A DNA stretch of 33,171 nt from JAVZLH01 sp038883475 (lineage in GTDB: Archaea > Thermoproteota > Bathyarchaeia > Bathyarchaeales > Bathycorpusculaceae): the NCBI GenBank assembly GCA_038883475.1, contig JAVZMA010000013.1:1-33171 (forward strand). Direction: 5' to 3'. The notes below the pieces were generated by a model. That model was not told the origin of the DNA. It did no database searches and saw only the letters and a list, made by a program, of their open reading frames with translations. Of this stretch, positions 6,946-15,339 are shown piece by piece (position 1 is the stretch's first letter; each line of letters starts with the position of its first letter). Made by a program: the position numbers and the translations under genes.

Positions 6946-7911
6946 TCACCCAGCCACAAACATGAAATCTTTAATTTTTCCGTTTGAAAACTGTATTAGG
7001 ACGCCTCTGAGGATTCCCTCTTGATATTCGCTGCCAGGGTTTAAGCATAATGTTCGACCGATTTTGGTGAAGCCTTTAGATTCGTGGATGTGGCCATGCA
7101 ATCCCAGTAGAGGTTGATATTTCACAATTGCATCGTGAACTGCTTTGCTCCCGACGGGAATCATTTTAAATTTGCCTCCTGGCTCGAGTTTGGGTCTTAG
7201 GTCTTCGTCAAGTTCTGGTGCCATATCAATTCCCGACGCATAGGGTGGAACATGGATGTTAAATATGGATTTTTCTGGGTTTTCAAGTTTGGATGCCAAA
7301 TTGTTTATTTTCGTCAGTAATTCTTCTTCGGGAATATCTCTCGGGCATTTCCACGGAGTTATGTTGGAGCTTCCCAAACTAATCATTTCTAAATCGTTGC
7401 TGATGGTGACAATTTTTTCGTTTGGGTTGATAACGCATGTGGATTTGTCTAGAATGGGGTCTATGGAAAAACTGTCATCGTTGCCTGGAGATACAAAACA
7501 TTTTATTTTTGTTCCTTTCAAGCGTTCTTCAGCTATCTTTAACCATCTGCTGATTGTCTCTTTCATTAATTCTGTAAATAACGCGTCTAATTTGTCTTGG
7601 TTTTGCGATAATTCTTCTGCCTCCGATGAGTTTGTAGTGTATGGATAAAACCCTATTGCTCTGATTTTTTGAATTAGTTCGTCCAGCTCTTTTCCTTTCT
7701 TTACCTTTACATATTCGCCTAGAAACTTGCAATGGAAATAACCATCAGTTTTCTCGATAATTGGCACAACAGCCTTTCCTGTTATGTCGCCGCCTAGAAT
7801 CAGAACATCTGCTTTGTAGAATGCGCCAGCATTTAGGAACTTCTTGAAACAAACTTCAGATCCGTGTATGTCCGTGGTGAAATAGAGGCGGGTCCTTGCC
7901 ATCATGTGCAC
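6946..7911 (-). CDS. calcineurin-like metallophosphoesterase
   Basis: A 321-residue protein with all five blocks of the metallophosphoesterase fold: TTDIHGS (D14, H16), GGDITG (D42), PGNDDS (N143-D144), NIHVPPY (H219) and GLHGHIHES (H271, H273). These ligate two metals that hydrolyse phosphate esters. Between blocks 2 and 3 there is an extra helical insert of roughly 80 residues. Substrate unknown. It begins 16 bases after the permease stop on the same strand, so it is the second gene of an operon with an amino-acid-type permease. Three nearby Met codons (residues 1, 3, 4) leave the exact start open; MARTRLYFTTDIHG is the compact form. It converges with the nucleotidyltransferase gene. Confidence 0.88.
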   Translation of the reverse strand: MHMMARTRLYFTTDIHGSEVCFKKFLNAGAFYKADVLILGGDITGKAVVPIIEKTDGYFHCKFLGEYVKVKKGKELDELIQKIRAIGFYPYTTNSSEAEELSQNQDKLDALFTELMKETISRWLKIAEERLKGTKIKCFVSPGNDDSFSIDPILDKSTCVINPNEKIVTISNDLEMISLGSSNITPWKCPRDIPEEELLTKINNLASKLENPEKSIFNIHVPPYASGIDMAPELDEDLRPKLEPGGKFKMIPVGSKAVHDAIVKYQPLLGLHGHIHESKGFTKIGRTLCLNPGSEYQEGILRGVLIQFSNGKIKDFMFVAG

Positions 7912-7927
7912 ATCCAGTTTAATGATC

Positions 7928-9487
7928 TCATTCAGGTGGGATTTCTTTAAAGGATAGCTCTAGTGGAATGCCCGTCATCTTATGGTAAATTGAAGATATG
8001 AAGTATATTACAAGTCCTAAGGCATAGAGACCGAAAGTAAAGGCTAGAATTGCTGGATCGATTGTCCCTATCAATGTTGGAGACATGCTGGCATACCCTA
8101 ACCAAGCGGCTATAATTATCGACAGAATAGCCAAGAGAGTTAATAATGAAACTGGACCTATTTTCTTTTTCACGATAGCTGGAGCTTTGTCGTATATGTC
8201 TTTCCTTGTATATGGAAACACGATAGCTGAAATTGAAGCGATAATCTGCATTATCATCCAGCCAAAGACTATGTAAGCAAAATAGCTTAGAAGTGGAGTC
8301 CAGAGCCATGCCGCTTGAAGAATTATAGCTACTATAGTTACGAAAATAAGTGCCATGTATGGAGAATTATATCGCTTGTCAACTTTTGAAAGTGCAGTGG
8401 GAAGAACTCTGTCGAAAGACCACGCGAAAACGAAGCGAACCGTCAACATTATGTAAGTCAGTATGGCTCCTAAGATCATCATTGACCACGTAAACACGTA
8501 GAAGCAGTAAATCGCCGTGTTTGTTGCATAGCGGAATAGAAATGGAAAGAATGGTTCAGCAAAGGGTAAAACATAGGCAGGATTTCCCGTTTCGGCAAGA
8601 TAGGAGATTGCTCCAATAAATTGACCGCCCATTCCCACGTATGTAGCCCAATAACCCAACCAAGCTATCAGACCGAATATGATGACCGCCCCTATTATGG
8701 CTATCAATTGGGACTTTTGAACGTCCTTGATTTCGCCTGCAACGTATATTGTTGAGTTAAATCCAAGGAAGTTTATGTAGGTGAAAGCTAAACCTAAAAG
8801 CGTGGCGTCAAGTAAAAATTCACCGGGGAAACCGGCTGCTTTGGCGGCGTCTATGGTTGCGTTATAATCCATCCCTGACTGTGCGCTGAAGTTGGCAGCA
8901 AACTGTGCAGAGCCAAGAGACAGTAAAGTTGCGACGTAAACCACAAAGCCCACTAGGACTATGATGAAGAAAATCCAGAGCGCTATTGTTGAAGCTTTTG
9001 CCCCACGCGAGATAATGGCTGCACACACTAAGTAAAAAATAACTGCAAATATAAACGCGAACTCTGTAGAAGAAACGAAGGCAGCCATTTCCGCGTATCC
9101 AAGAGCTTCCAGTATCGGAGCTAGAGCCCATTGTGTAAACCATGGAATGTACGAACCAGCAACGCTCAATAGAACTATGAATAAGAAGAAGTTACACATG
9201 AACCCTATGGAAGGATGAAGAGTTCTGCTTATCCATATGTAATCTCCACCTGAACGTGGCATGGCCGCTGAGTAGATGGCGTAAAACAATCCTACAATTA
9301 TGCTTAATGGTATGGCCAAAAGCGCTGTCATCGGCAGATCTACACCTGGATAAATTGCTGATGCCCAAACTCCATAGACGAATATTGCGGTAGGCGCCAT
9401 AACCATGATGTTTAGAATCATTGCGTCTAGTGCTGATATGTTCCTGATAAGCCCTGAAGCCTTTCTCACGTAAACTTCTTTCTCCAA
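7928..9487 (-). CDS. APC-superfamily amino acid permease
   Basis: The 519-residue integral membrane protein has about 12 hydrophobic segments. Its N-terminus is of the amino acid-polyamine-organocation type: RKASGLIRNISALDAMILNI and the PRSGGDYIWISR element after TM2, both typical of the family. Charged cytoplasmic loops such as RKDIYDKAPAIVKKK occur near the end. It should import an amino acid or related amine by cation symport or exchange; the substrate cannot be told. The start is TTG at 9487 with a strong gggagg ribosome site just upstream. It is divergently placed to the DapA-family gene across about 150 bases and is followed by a metallophosphoesterase, which may be co-transcribed. Confidence 0.88.
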   Translation of the reverse strand: MEKEVYVRKASGLIRNISALDAMILNIMVMAPTAIFVYGVWASAIYPGVDLPMTALLAIPLSIIVGLFYAIYSAAMPRSGGDYIWISRTLHPSIGFMCNFFLFIVLLSVAGSYIPWFTQWALAPILEALGYAEMAAFVSSTEFAFIFAVIFYLVCAAIISRGAKASTIALWIFFIIVLVGFVVYVATLLSLGSAQFAANFSAQSGMDYNATIDAAKAAGFPGEFLLDATLLGLAFTYINFLGFNSTIYVAGEIKDVQKSQLIAIIGAVIIFGLIAWLGYWATYVGMGGQFIGAISYLAETGNPAYVLPFAEPFFPFLFRYATNTAIYCFYVFTWSMMILGAILTYIMLTVRFVFAWSFDRVLPTALSKVDKRYNSPYMALIFVTIVAIILQAAWLWTPLLSYFAYIVFGWMIMQIIASISAIVFPYTRKDIYDKAPAIVKKKIGPVSLLTLLAILSIIIAAWLGYASMSPTLIGTIDPAILAFTFGLYALGLVIYFISSIYHKMTGIPLELSFKEIPPE

Positions 9488-9638
9488 ACTTTTCCTCCCT
9501 TTTATTGTTGCATAAAGGCTTAAGTCATAGCATTTTTGATATAAGGTTTGTGGGTGGTTTCCATGGTTTCGGTAACGGGTGGAAAAGTCATATTGGGTTT
9601 CATTTTTCTTGTTTGTCTAAAAGGGTGAGTGTGAATTT

Positions 9639-10532
9639 ATGCTGGTAGAAAAGCTGGAAGGAATGTTTGTGCCTCACATAACGCCTTTCTCGCAAGATGG
9701 AAAACTTGATGAAGAGGCGCTTAGGGCATGTGTAAGATTTTGGTTAGAAGGCGGGGTTTCCGGGTTGATGCCTTGCGGAAGTAACGGGGAAGCGCCTTAC
9801 CTTTCCAGAGAGGAAAGAAAAAAAGTCATTAAAGTTGTGATGGATGAGGCGCACAGCTCTGTGGTTGTGGTCGCGGGCACAGGCAGCATGAGCACTTGGG
9901 AAACGATTCAATTGACACGGGATGCAAAGGACCTTGGCGTTGACGCTGCGCTTGTTGTGACTCCTTTCTACTTCAAACTTTCAAACAAGGAAATTTACGA
10001 GCATTATAAGACTGTTTTGGAAGTAGTTGACCTTCCCCTAGTTTTATATAGCGTGCCGAAGTTTACAGGTTACTCTTTGGAGCCAACAATAATTTCTCGA
10101 CTTGCGTCTGAATACAGCAATGTTGTTGGCGTTAAAGACAGCGGCGGAAACATGAGCACAATGGCAGAAACGATAAGGTTGGTTGGCGACAAAATTTCTG
10201 TTCTAGCAGGGACGGCTGATGTTGTGCTTCCAACACTGATGCTTGGGGGAAAGGGCGCAGTGGTAGCTGTTGCAAACGTTTTTCCAAAATTGTGCGCCAG
10301 CTTATACGAGAGTTTCAAAAAAGGAGCTTATGAAGAGGCTGGTCGTTTGCAGAAACTGATAACTTACGCGAATGATGTACTTGTTAAAAAATACAATCAG
10401 CTCTCAGCCATAAAAGAGGCATTGAAACTGTTAGGATTGCCAGCGGGCTACCCACGCAAACCAGCCTTGCCATTGGAAGAAGTGGAGAAGAGAGAAATCA
10501 GAAACTTGTTGAAAATTGTTGAAGGAGTTTAG
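9639..10532 (+). CDS. dihydrodipicolinate synthase/N-acetylneuraminate lyase family aldolase
   Basis: A 297-residue (beta/alpha)8 class I aldolase of the DapA family. The family markers are present: GSNGEAPYLS (variant of GTNGE, residues 47-51), VVAGTGS at 78-83, catalytic Tyr in VLYSVP (Y137) and the Schiff-base Lys in VGVKDSGGN (K166). The family includes 4-hydroxy-tetrahydrodipicolinate synthase and several 2-keto acid aldolases such as keto-deoxy-gluconate aldolase. The substrate is uncertain, because no lysine-synthesis or sugar-acid genes are adjacent. A divergent amino acid permease next to it is weak support for amino-acid-related metabolism. Length is normal and the ATG follows an agggtgag ribosome site. 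Confidence 0.88.
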   Translation: MLVEKLEGMFVPHITPFSQDGKLDEEALRACVRFWLEGGVSGLMPCGSNGEAPYLSREERKKVIKVVMDEAHSSVVVVAGTGSMSTWETIQLTRDAKDLGVDAALVVTPFYFKLSNKEIYEHYKTVLEVVDLPLVLYSVPKFTGYSLEPTIISRLASEYSNVVGVKDSGGNMSTMAETIRLVGDKISVLAGTADVVLPTLMLGGKGAVVAVANVFPKLCASLYESFKKGAYEEAGRLQKLITYANDVLVKKYNQLSAIKEALKLLGLPAGYPRKPALPLEEVEKREIRNLLKIVEGV

Positions 10533-10646
10533 CATGCTTTGAATTCAATAAACTAGAACTCATATGTAAGTTAAGTCCATGAAGAACAATTTTTAAGCAA
10601 GGAGGAGCAGAAAACGGAGGAAATTAAATCTGTTTATAAGAGGCTG

Positions 10647-12146
10647 ATGGATAAGGCGAAGGATCTACTTGTTTTCCAGTCTGTCAGGTACATTATAGAC
10701 TGGGATATGGAAACAATGATGCCTCCGAAAGCCGTAGGTCTGAGAGGTCAACAGTTGGCTTTGCTAAGCCGCACAGAACACAAAATGAGCACCGACCCGG
10801 AAATAGGAATGTTGCTCGAGAGCATTTTGCATAATCCAAAATACGATTATCTTGATGAGGTTCAAAAAAGAAACGTGTATCTAATGAAGAAACAGTATGA
10901 CGAGCAGACAGCGCTTCCCGAGGATTTGGTTGCCGAAATTGCTAAACAACGCACTATAACAGTTGACGTCTGGAAAAAAGCCAAAGCAGCCAAAAACTTC
11001 TCAATGTTTAGACCTGAGCTTGAAAAGCTTGTGGATTTGGAAAAGAAAGCTGCAGAAATTCTTATGAAAGTAAAAGAGACCGCAACACCATATGACGCGT
11101 TAATCGATATTTACGAACCGAAAATGACGACTGAAACAATCGCTAAAATCTTTAACGAATTACAAAAAGGGTTGATTTCAATCTTGAAAAAATGCGAAGG
11201 GGCTCCAAAACAACCTGGGATGCACTTTCTCGAACGGCATGTTCCAATAGAAGTACAGCGTCGAATAGCCAAAGTTTTGGCGGAAACCGTGGATTATGAT
11301 GTAACCTCCAAAGAGGCTGGAGGAAGGATAGATGAAACTGAACATCCTTTCACAACGGGCTATTATCATGACGTGCGAATAACAACCCATTTTTACGAAG
11401 AGAATTTTGTATCATCAATCTTCTCGGTTCTTCATGAAGCCGGACATGCCTTATATGAGCAGAACCTAAAAAAAGAGTGGATTTATCAACCAGTCGGCGC
11501 CGCGTGCTCTTCGGGTTTCCATGAGTCGCAATCCCGCTTTATAGAAAACATAATTGGGCGCTCCCGCGAATTTTGGGTGCACTTTCTTCCAAAAATGAAA
11601 GAGATTGCTGGCGAAACTCTAGCAGACTTGGAATTGGACAAGTTTGTTCATGCAATAAACCGTGTTAAGCCCTCAAAAATCCGGGTGGAAGCTGACGAGG
11701 TCACTTATGGGCTGCACATAATAATTAGGTTTAATATTGAAAGAGACCTTTTTGCAGACAAAGTAACCGTTAAAGAGCTTCCTGAAATGTGGAATCAAAT
11801 GTACGAGAAGTATTTAGGGATGAAAGTTGAAAATGACTCTGAAGGTGTAATGCAAGACACCCACTGGGCAAGCAGCTTGTACGGATATTTTCCAAGTTAC
11901 GCTTTAGGCAACATTTACAGCGGACAAATACTTACTGCAATGGAGAAAGACATGCCGAACTGGAGGCAACACCTTTCAAATGGCAATTTTCGGAATATTA
12001 AAAATTGGCTTGTCAAAAACGTCCATAGCCGCGGAAACCTTTACGACCCGGCAGACCTAATTAAAAGGATAGCTGGAACGGAACTAGATGTCAAACCGTA
12101 CTTGAACTACCTTAACGGTAAATACTCAAAACTTTACGGTTTCTAA
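10647..12146 (+). CDS. M32 family metallocarboxypeptidase
   Basis: Thermostable carboxypeptidase Taq family, a zinc enzyme removing C-terminal residues from peptides. The 499 residues from this ATG include IIDWDMETMMPP near the N-terminus, EHPFTTGYYHDVRITT (about 232-247), the zinc motif HEAGH (263-267), the third ligand in HESQSR (about E293), IRVEADEVTYGLH and GYFPSYALGNIY. The open frame continues upstream without a start codon (EEQKTEEIKSVYKRLM), and these residues look like the true first helix. An ATG at 10579 would enter this frame if the five-T run at 10590-10594 had one more T, so the real start may be 10579 with a sequence error or frameshift. The catalytic part is intact either way. 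Confidence 0.92.
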   Translation: MDKAKDLLVFQSVRYIIDWDMETMMPPKAVGLRGQQLALLSRTEHKMSTDPEIGMLLESILHNPKYDYLDEVQKRNVYLMKKQYDEQTALPEDLVAEIAKQRTITVDVWKKAKAAKNFSMFRPELEKLVDLEKKAAEILMKVKETATPYDALIDIYEPKMTTETIAKIFNELQKGLISILKKCEGAPKQPGMHFLERHVPIEVQRRIAKVLAETVDYDVTSKEAGGRIDETEHPFTTGYYHDVRITTHFYEENFVSSIFSVLHEAGHALYEQNLKKEWIYQPVGAACSSGFHESQSRFIENIIGRSREFWVHFLPKMKEIAGETLADLELDKFVHAINRVKPSKIRVEADEVTYGLHIIIRFNIERDLFADKVTVKELPEMWNQMYEKYLGMKVENDSEGVMQDTHWASSLYGYFPSYALGNIYSGQILTAMEKDMPNWRQHLSNGNFRNIKNWLVKNVHSRGNLYDPADLIKRIAGTELDVKPYLNYLNGKYSKLYGF

Positions 12147-12337
12147 GCGCTCCTTTTTCTTACCGCTTCATACACTTGTAAGAAGATTTCAGCGAAAATG
12201 CTGCATAATATAAGGGAGACTCCGGTCCAGCCAGCTGTTGCATTGTAGTAGTTGCTTCCATACAAGAATAAAACAAAACCGAGCAAAAACAAACATAAAC
12301 ATGCTAAGTCTTTCCGTGTCATTAGGCAACCCTGCAT
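12143..12337 (-). CDS. small two-helix membrane protein
   Basis: Sixty-four residues with two hydrophobic segments (ACLCLFLLGFVLFLYGS and WTGVSLILCSIFAEIFLQV) and a basic end (RKRSA). That is a small membrane protein of unknown role. Its end overlaps the stop of the M32 gene on the other strand by 4 bases. The TATA-like element at 12364-12373, read on this strand, is about 25-30 bases before the ATG at 12337, so a leaderless transcript is likely. The ATG at 12322 (MTRKDLACL) is an alternative start. Confidence 0.55.
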   Translation of the reverse strand: MQGCLMTRKDLACLCLFLLGFVLFLYGSNYYNATAGWTGVSLILCSIFAEIFLQVYEAVRKRSA

Positions 12338-12363
12338 GCTAGTTTAAACCCTTTACGTTCCAG

Positions 12364-12373
12364 AAATATATAG
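12364..12373 (-). promoter_or_regulatory. TATA-like element for the small membrane protein gene
   Basis: The plus strand reads aaatatatag here; on the minus strand this is ctatatattt. It lies about 30 bases before the ATG at 12337, the distance expected for a leaderless archaeal transcript. Confidence 0.4.
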
Positions 12374-12439
12374 GCTTAACGATAAAAGGACTTAGGGCAT
12401 ACGGTGTTAAAATACGCGAAACGCCTTTTCATTCTACAG

Positions 12440-12559
12440 TATCCGACATCTTTTCTGCAGAATCACGTAATTTAGCGCTGGAACGAACGTCGTAACCCGA
12501 CAATTTTATATACAAGCTTCGCGCAATAGCGTATACGGTGAACTGCAAAATGTCGGATA
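12440..12559. promoter_or_regulatory. candidate operator: repeated CCGACA/TGTCGG around the fae-hps promoter
   Basis: TATCCGACAT (12440-12449) and ATGTCGGATA (12550-12559) are a perfect 10-base inverted pair about 100 bases apart. A third CCGACA lies at 12497-12502, directly before the TATA box, and the last copy covers the ATG at 12550. Three copies of one 6-mer in 120 bases, at positions where binding would block TBP/TFB or initiation, suggest an operator. The downstream gene encodes its own helix-turn-helix. Confidence 0.45.
12504..12512 (+). promoter_or_regulatory. TATA box of HTH-Fae-Hps gene
   Basis: ttttatata is a strong archaeal TATA match. Its centre is about 28-30 bases before the GTG at 12538 and about 42 before the ATG at 12550, so the transcript should be leaderless or nearly so. 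Confidence 0.6.
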
Positions 12560-14001
12560 TTAATGTTGTAAAACCTCAATCCAGAGAAGAGTTCATCAAG
12601 ATATTGACGGAAGCTGCCAAAAGAGAAATAGAATCAAGGGCTATGTTTAAGGTTAAGCCGACAAAACCTACAATTTCTGGTACGGCTAAAATCTTGAACA
12701 TACATAGAGACACTCTTTACGCTTGGCTTAAAGAGTTCAATGTCGATTTTAAAGATATTTCGCGGAATCTGTCGACAACAATCATGCCGGAGCCTGTCGA
12801 AACAGGGAAAACCTATCTTATTGGCGAGGCACTTGTCGGGGAAGGAGAGGAAGTTGCGCACATTGACCTCTTAATGGGCGACAAAGATGGGCCTGTTGGA
12901 GAGGCTTTTGCCGCTGGTTTGTCTAATCTTTCTGCTGGGCATACTCCTTTGCTTGCTGTTATTAGACCCAATTTGCCGCCTAAGCCGCATACGCTGCTTG
13001 TGCCAAAGGTCACAGTTAAAACCATGGAGGATACTGCTAAAATTTTTGGGCCTGCGCAGGCTGCGGTGGCGAAAGCTGTTGCGGACGCTGTTGAGGAGGG
13101 GCTTATCCCCCGTGATAAGGTGGATGATTGGGTTATCGTGTGCAGCGTTTTTGTCCATCCGCAAGCGAAGGATTACCGCAAAATCTACCATTATAATTAT
13201 AGCGCAACTAAACTAGCTCTAAAAAGAGCACTAAATAAATATCCCACTCTTGAGAAGGTGTTCTATGACAAGGATAGGGCTAAACACCCGATAATGGGAT
13301 TCAGGGTTCCACGCCTGTGGAGACCGCCGTATCTGCAAATATCGCTTGATATACCGGAACTTGAAAGGACAAAGAGAATTATAGAGCAAATTCCTGGAAG
13401 CGACAGAATAATCTTGGAGGTTGGGACGCCGCTCATAAAGCGTTATGGAACCAAAGTGATAAACGACCTTAGGCAAGTAGCCAAAGATGTTTTCATGGTT
13501 GCAGATTTGAAAACTTTAGATGTTGGAAAAGTTGAGGTTGACATAGCTTATGAGGAGACTGCTGACGCTGTTGTGGCTGCTGGGCTGGCTCCTGCAGAAA
13601 CGCTTAATGCTTTCATATATGAGGCGCGAAGGGTTGGCATATACTCCATGGTTGACATGTTAAACGTTGAAGATCCCATTGAAAAGCTCAAGACATTGAA
13701 GGATTTTCCAGACGTAGTTATTATACACAGGGGGATAGATCAGGAAACTGGGAAATCCATTGGGCTTGACCTAATACAGAAGCTTCGTCAAACCTTTAGA
13801 GATAAGCGCTTCCTAGTTGCTGTGGCTGGTGGAATAGTGCCTGAAACAGCGAGAGAGGCTCTGGAAAAGGGCGCGGACATAATTATTGTGGGGCGCTATG
13901 TGACGCAGTCAAAGGATATTGAACGTGCTGTGAGAGAGTTTCTAGAGGTAACACCGGAAATGCGCGAGGATGTGGACTTGTTCAGAGTTCATGTCGAATA
14001 G
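12538..14001 (+). CDS. fae-hps: bifunctional formaldehyde-activating enzyme / 3-hexulose-6-phosphate synthase with N-terminal HTH
   Basis: The 487 residues hold three parts. Residues 1-90 are an extension with a helix (SREEFIKILTEAAKREIES) and a helix-turn-helix-like segment at about 46-67 (ISGTAKILNIHRDTLYAWL). Residues 93-255 are Fae, which condenses formaldehyde with tetrahydromethanopterin: YLIGEALVGEG, catalytic His in AHIDLLMGDKDGP (H108), and VFVHPQAKD. Residues 265-470 are Hps, a decarboxylase-like barrel that joins formaldehyde and ribulose-5-phosphate or, in archaea, runs backwards to make pentoses: YLQISLDIPE, VADLKTLDVG, VVIIHRGID and VAGGIVPETA. Ordinary Fae-Hps fusions are about 390 residues and start near the Fae domain, so the HTH part is extra. 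The start is GTG 12538 or ATG 12550 (MSDINVV). Repeats in the promoter suggest autoregulation. Confidence 0.93.
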   Translation: MNCKMSDINVVKPQSREEFIKILTEAAKREIESRAMFKVKPTKPTISGTAKILNIHRDTLYAWLKEFNVDFKDISRNLSTTIMPEPVETGKTYLIGEALVGEGEEVAHIDLLMGDKDGPVGEAFAAGLSNLSAGHTPLLAVIRPNLPPKPHTLLVPKVTVKTMEDTAKIFGPAQAAVAKAVADAVEEGLIPRDKVDDWVIVCSVFVHPQAKDYRKIYHYNYSATKLALKRALNKYPTLEKVFYDKDRAKHPIMGFRVPRLWRPPYLQISLDIPELERTKRIIEQIPGSDRIILEVGTPLIKRYGTKVINDLRQVAKDVFMVADLKTLDVGKVEVDIAYEETADAVVAAGLAPAETLNAFIYEARRVGIYSMVDMLNVEDPIEKLKTLKDFPDVVIIHRGIDQETGKSIGLDLIQKLRQTFRDKRFLVAVAGGIVPETAREALEKGADIIIVGRYVTQSKDIERAVREFLEVTPEMREDVDLFRVHVE

Positions 14002-14008
14002 TTACGGT

Positions 14009-15196
14009 TTACGCAAAAATCTTGAAGGCTAGGTAACTGAGAAGGAAAAGTGCACTTGCCGTTACAAAGACGTAAGCGAAGCCTAAAGTTTGGGCCATGT
14101 AAGGTCCAATAAACGAGCCGCACGCACCTCCAACTCCTGTGAGAACATTGAACAATCCAGCTTTTCCAGCGGGTATAAGTTCCATAGACAGGGAGAGCGT
14201 TCGAACAAGGAACATTGCGTAAGCAAAGCCCATCAGAGTAAGGATTAATGTTGCTAACACAATGTTGCCAGTTGGTAAATACAAAACTGGGATTAAGAGA
14301 ATAGTTAGGATGCTCCTTGTCAATACAATTTTACAAATATGCGTTTTCTCAGTCCACTGCTCTGAATCGGTGCTTGCCATAAAATAGCCTGTAACTCCCC
14401 CTATAGAATTTAGTGCGTAAATGGCAAAAATGATGCTTGTTGGGAGGGCTAAAATTTTCGAGAAAAATATTGGGAGGGGTGTGAATAAGATGCTTGTTGC
14501 TAATGAAAAGAGAATTAACCCCGTGCAAAAAGCATTAACATTTTCTCTTCTTAATTTCTCATTTATCTTCAATCCATCCATAATTTTTGAGGCAAGAATT
14601 ACTCCCTTGTAGGTGAAATCTATTGTTTTTTCTATGCTCACAAGTCTTCTTTCAAAAATCATTACGGGATCGGTTATCAAGAAAATGGAAATCAAAAACG
14701 CAACGAAGTTCAATCCGCTACAGAGCAGCAGTATGGTTCCCGAGTTAAGGTTGTAGGTTGATGCTGCAAAGCCTAAGAGCAAACCGAAAAGCCATCCAAT
14801 TTCAGTGAAGCCTTCGTAGAATGCGAATGCCTTTTTCCATTCACTGTGCGAATATAATTCGGCTACTAGCACATTTTTTGGTGCTTCGTGGGCGATGTGG
14901 AGAATTGACATGAGAGTGTAGAGGATGATTAATAGGCTTACGCTTGTTGTAAAGGTGAATAGGTAAAGGATAACCGCCGTCGTGAAAAAGGATAAGAGGA
15001 TGTAACGTTTGTAACGCCTTGTTCTATCACATATATAGCCCCAAAAGAAGGATGCAGGGATAACTAAAAACAACGCAGTTGCAGACATAATCCCCACATC
15101 AATTAGAGAACCGCCAACAGCAATTATGTAAAGTGGAAGAAAAACCGAGAGCAAGCCAAATGCCATTTCGTGAATGAAGAACCCTAACCGCCACAT
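14009..15196 (-). CDS. major facilitator superfamily transporter
   Basis: The 395-residue protein has about 12 transmembrane segments in two halves joined by a charged loop (FERRLVSIEKTIDF to KLRRENVNAF). The loop between TM2 and TM3 reads GYICDRTRRYKRY, the MFS signature with its basic end. The sequence begins MWRLGFFIHEMAFGLLSVFLP, close to TM1, so no N-terminal part is missing. Substrate unknown; such proteins export drugs or move small metabolites. It converges on the fae-hps gene with only 7 bases between the stops, and diverges from rps6e, so it is probably transcribed alone. Confidence 0.88.
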   Translation of the reverse strand: MWRLGFFIHEMAFGLLSVFLPLYIIAVGGSLIDVGIMSATALFLVIPASFFWGYICDRTRRYKRYILLSFFTTAVILYLFTFTTSVSLLIILYTLMSILHIAHEAPKNVLVAELYSHSEWKKAFAFYEGFTEIGWLFGLLLGFAASTYNLNSGTILLLCSGLNFVAFLISIFLITDPVMIFERRLVSIEKTIDFTYKGVILASKIMDGLKINEKLRRENVNAFCTGLILFSLATSILFTPLPIFFSKILALPTSIIFAIYALNSIGGVTGYFMASTDSEQWTEKTHICKIVLTRSILTILLIPVLYLPTGNIVLATLILTLMGFAYAMFLVRTLSLSMELIPAGKAGLFNVLTGVGGACGSFIGPYMAQTLGFAYVFVTASALFLLSYLAFKIFA

Positions 15197-15297
15197 GGTT
15201 AGGAAACCAGTTTAAGGTAGAATTAAAACCTTACCAACTAAACCTTCTCTTCCCTTTAGAGAAACCCCTTAATTTTTCATAAATCCTTAATAGAGGG

Positions 15298-15307
15298 AAA
15301 TTTTAAC
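15298..15307 (+). promoter_or_regulatory. TATA-like element for rps6e
   Basis: aaattttaac, preceded by the purine-rich agaggg, lies about 38 bases before the ATG at 15340, leaving a short leader that includes ggagag as ribosome site. Confidence 0.4.
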
Positions 15308-15339
15308 TTCATAAACATCGCTGGAGAGTTTAATCGTCT

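Noticed and set aside
9520..9600. CCATGG-centred repeats (gtttccatggtttc) between permease and aldolase
   Set aside because: Short and imperfect; no clear dyad positioned at a TATA box.
12399..12540. Direct repeat ATACGGTG at 12399-12406 and 12533-12540, each downstream of a TATA-like run, suggesting tandem promoters
   Set aside because: The first TATA-like run is better explained as the promoter of the minus-strand 64-aa gene, spacing differs between copies, and an 8-mer twice is weak.
12887..13216. A 109-codon frame within the Fae domain region
   Set aside because: Leu/Arg-rich shadow in the +1 frame of a well supported gene.
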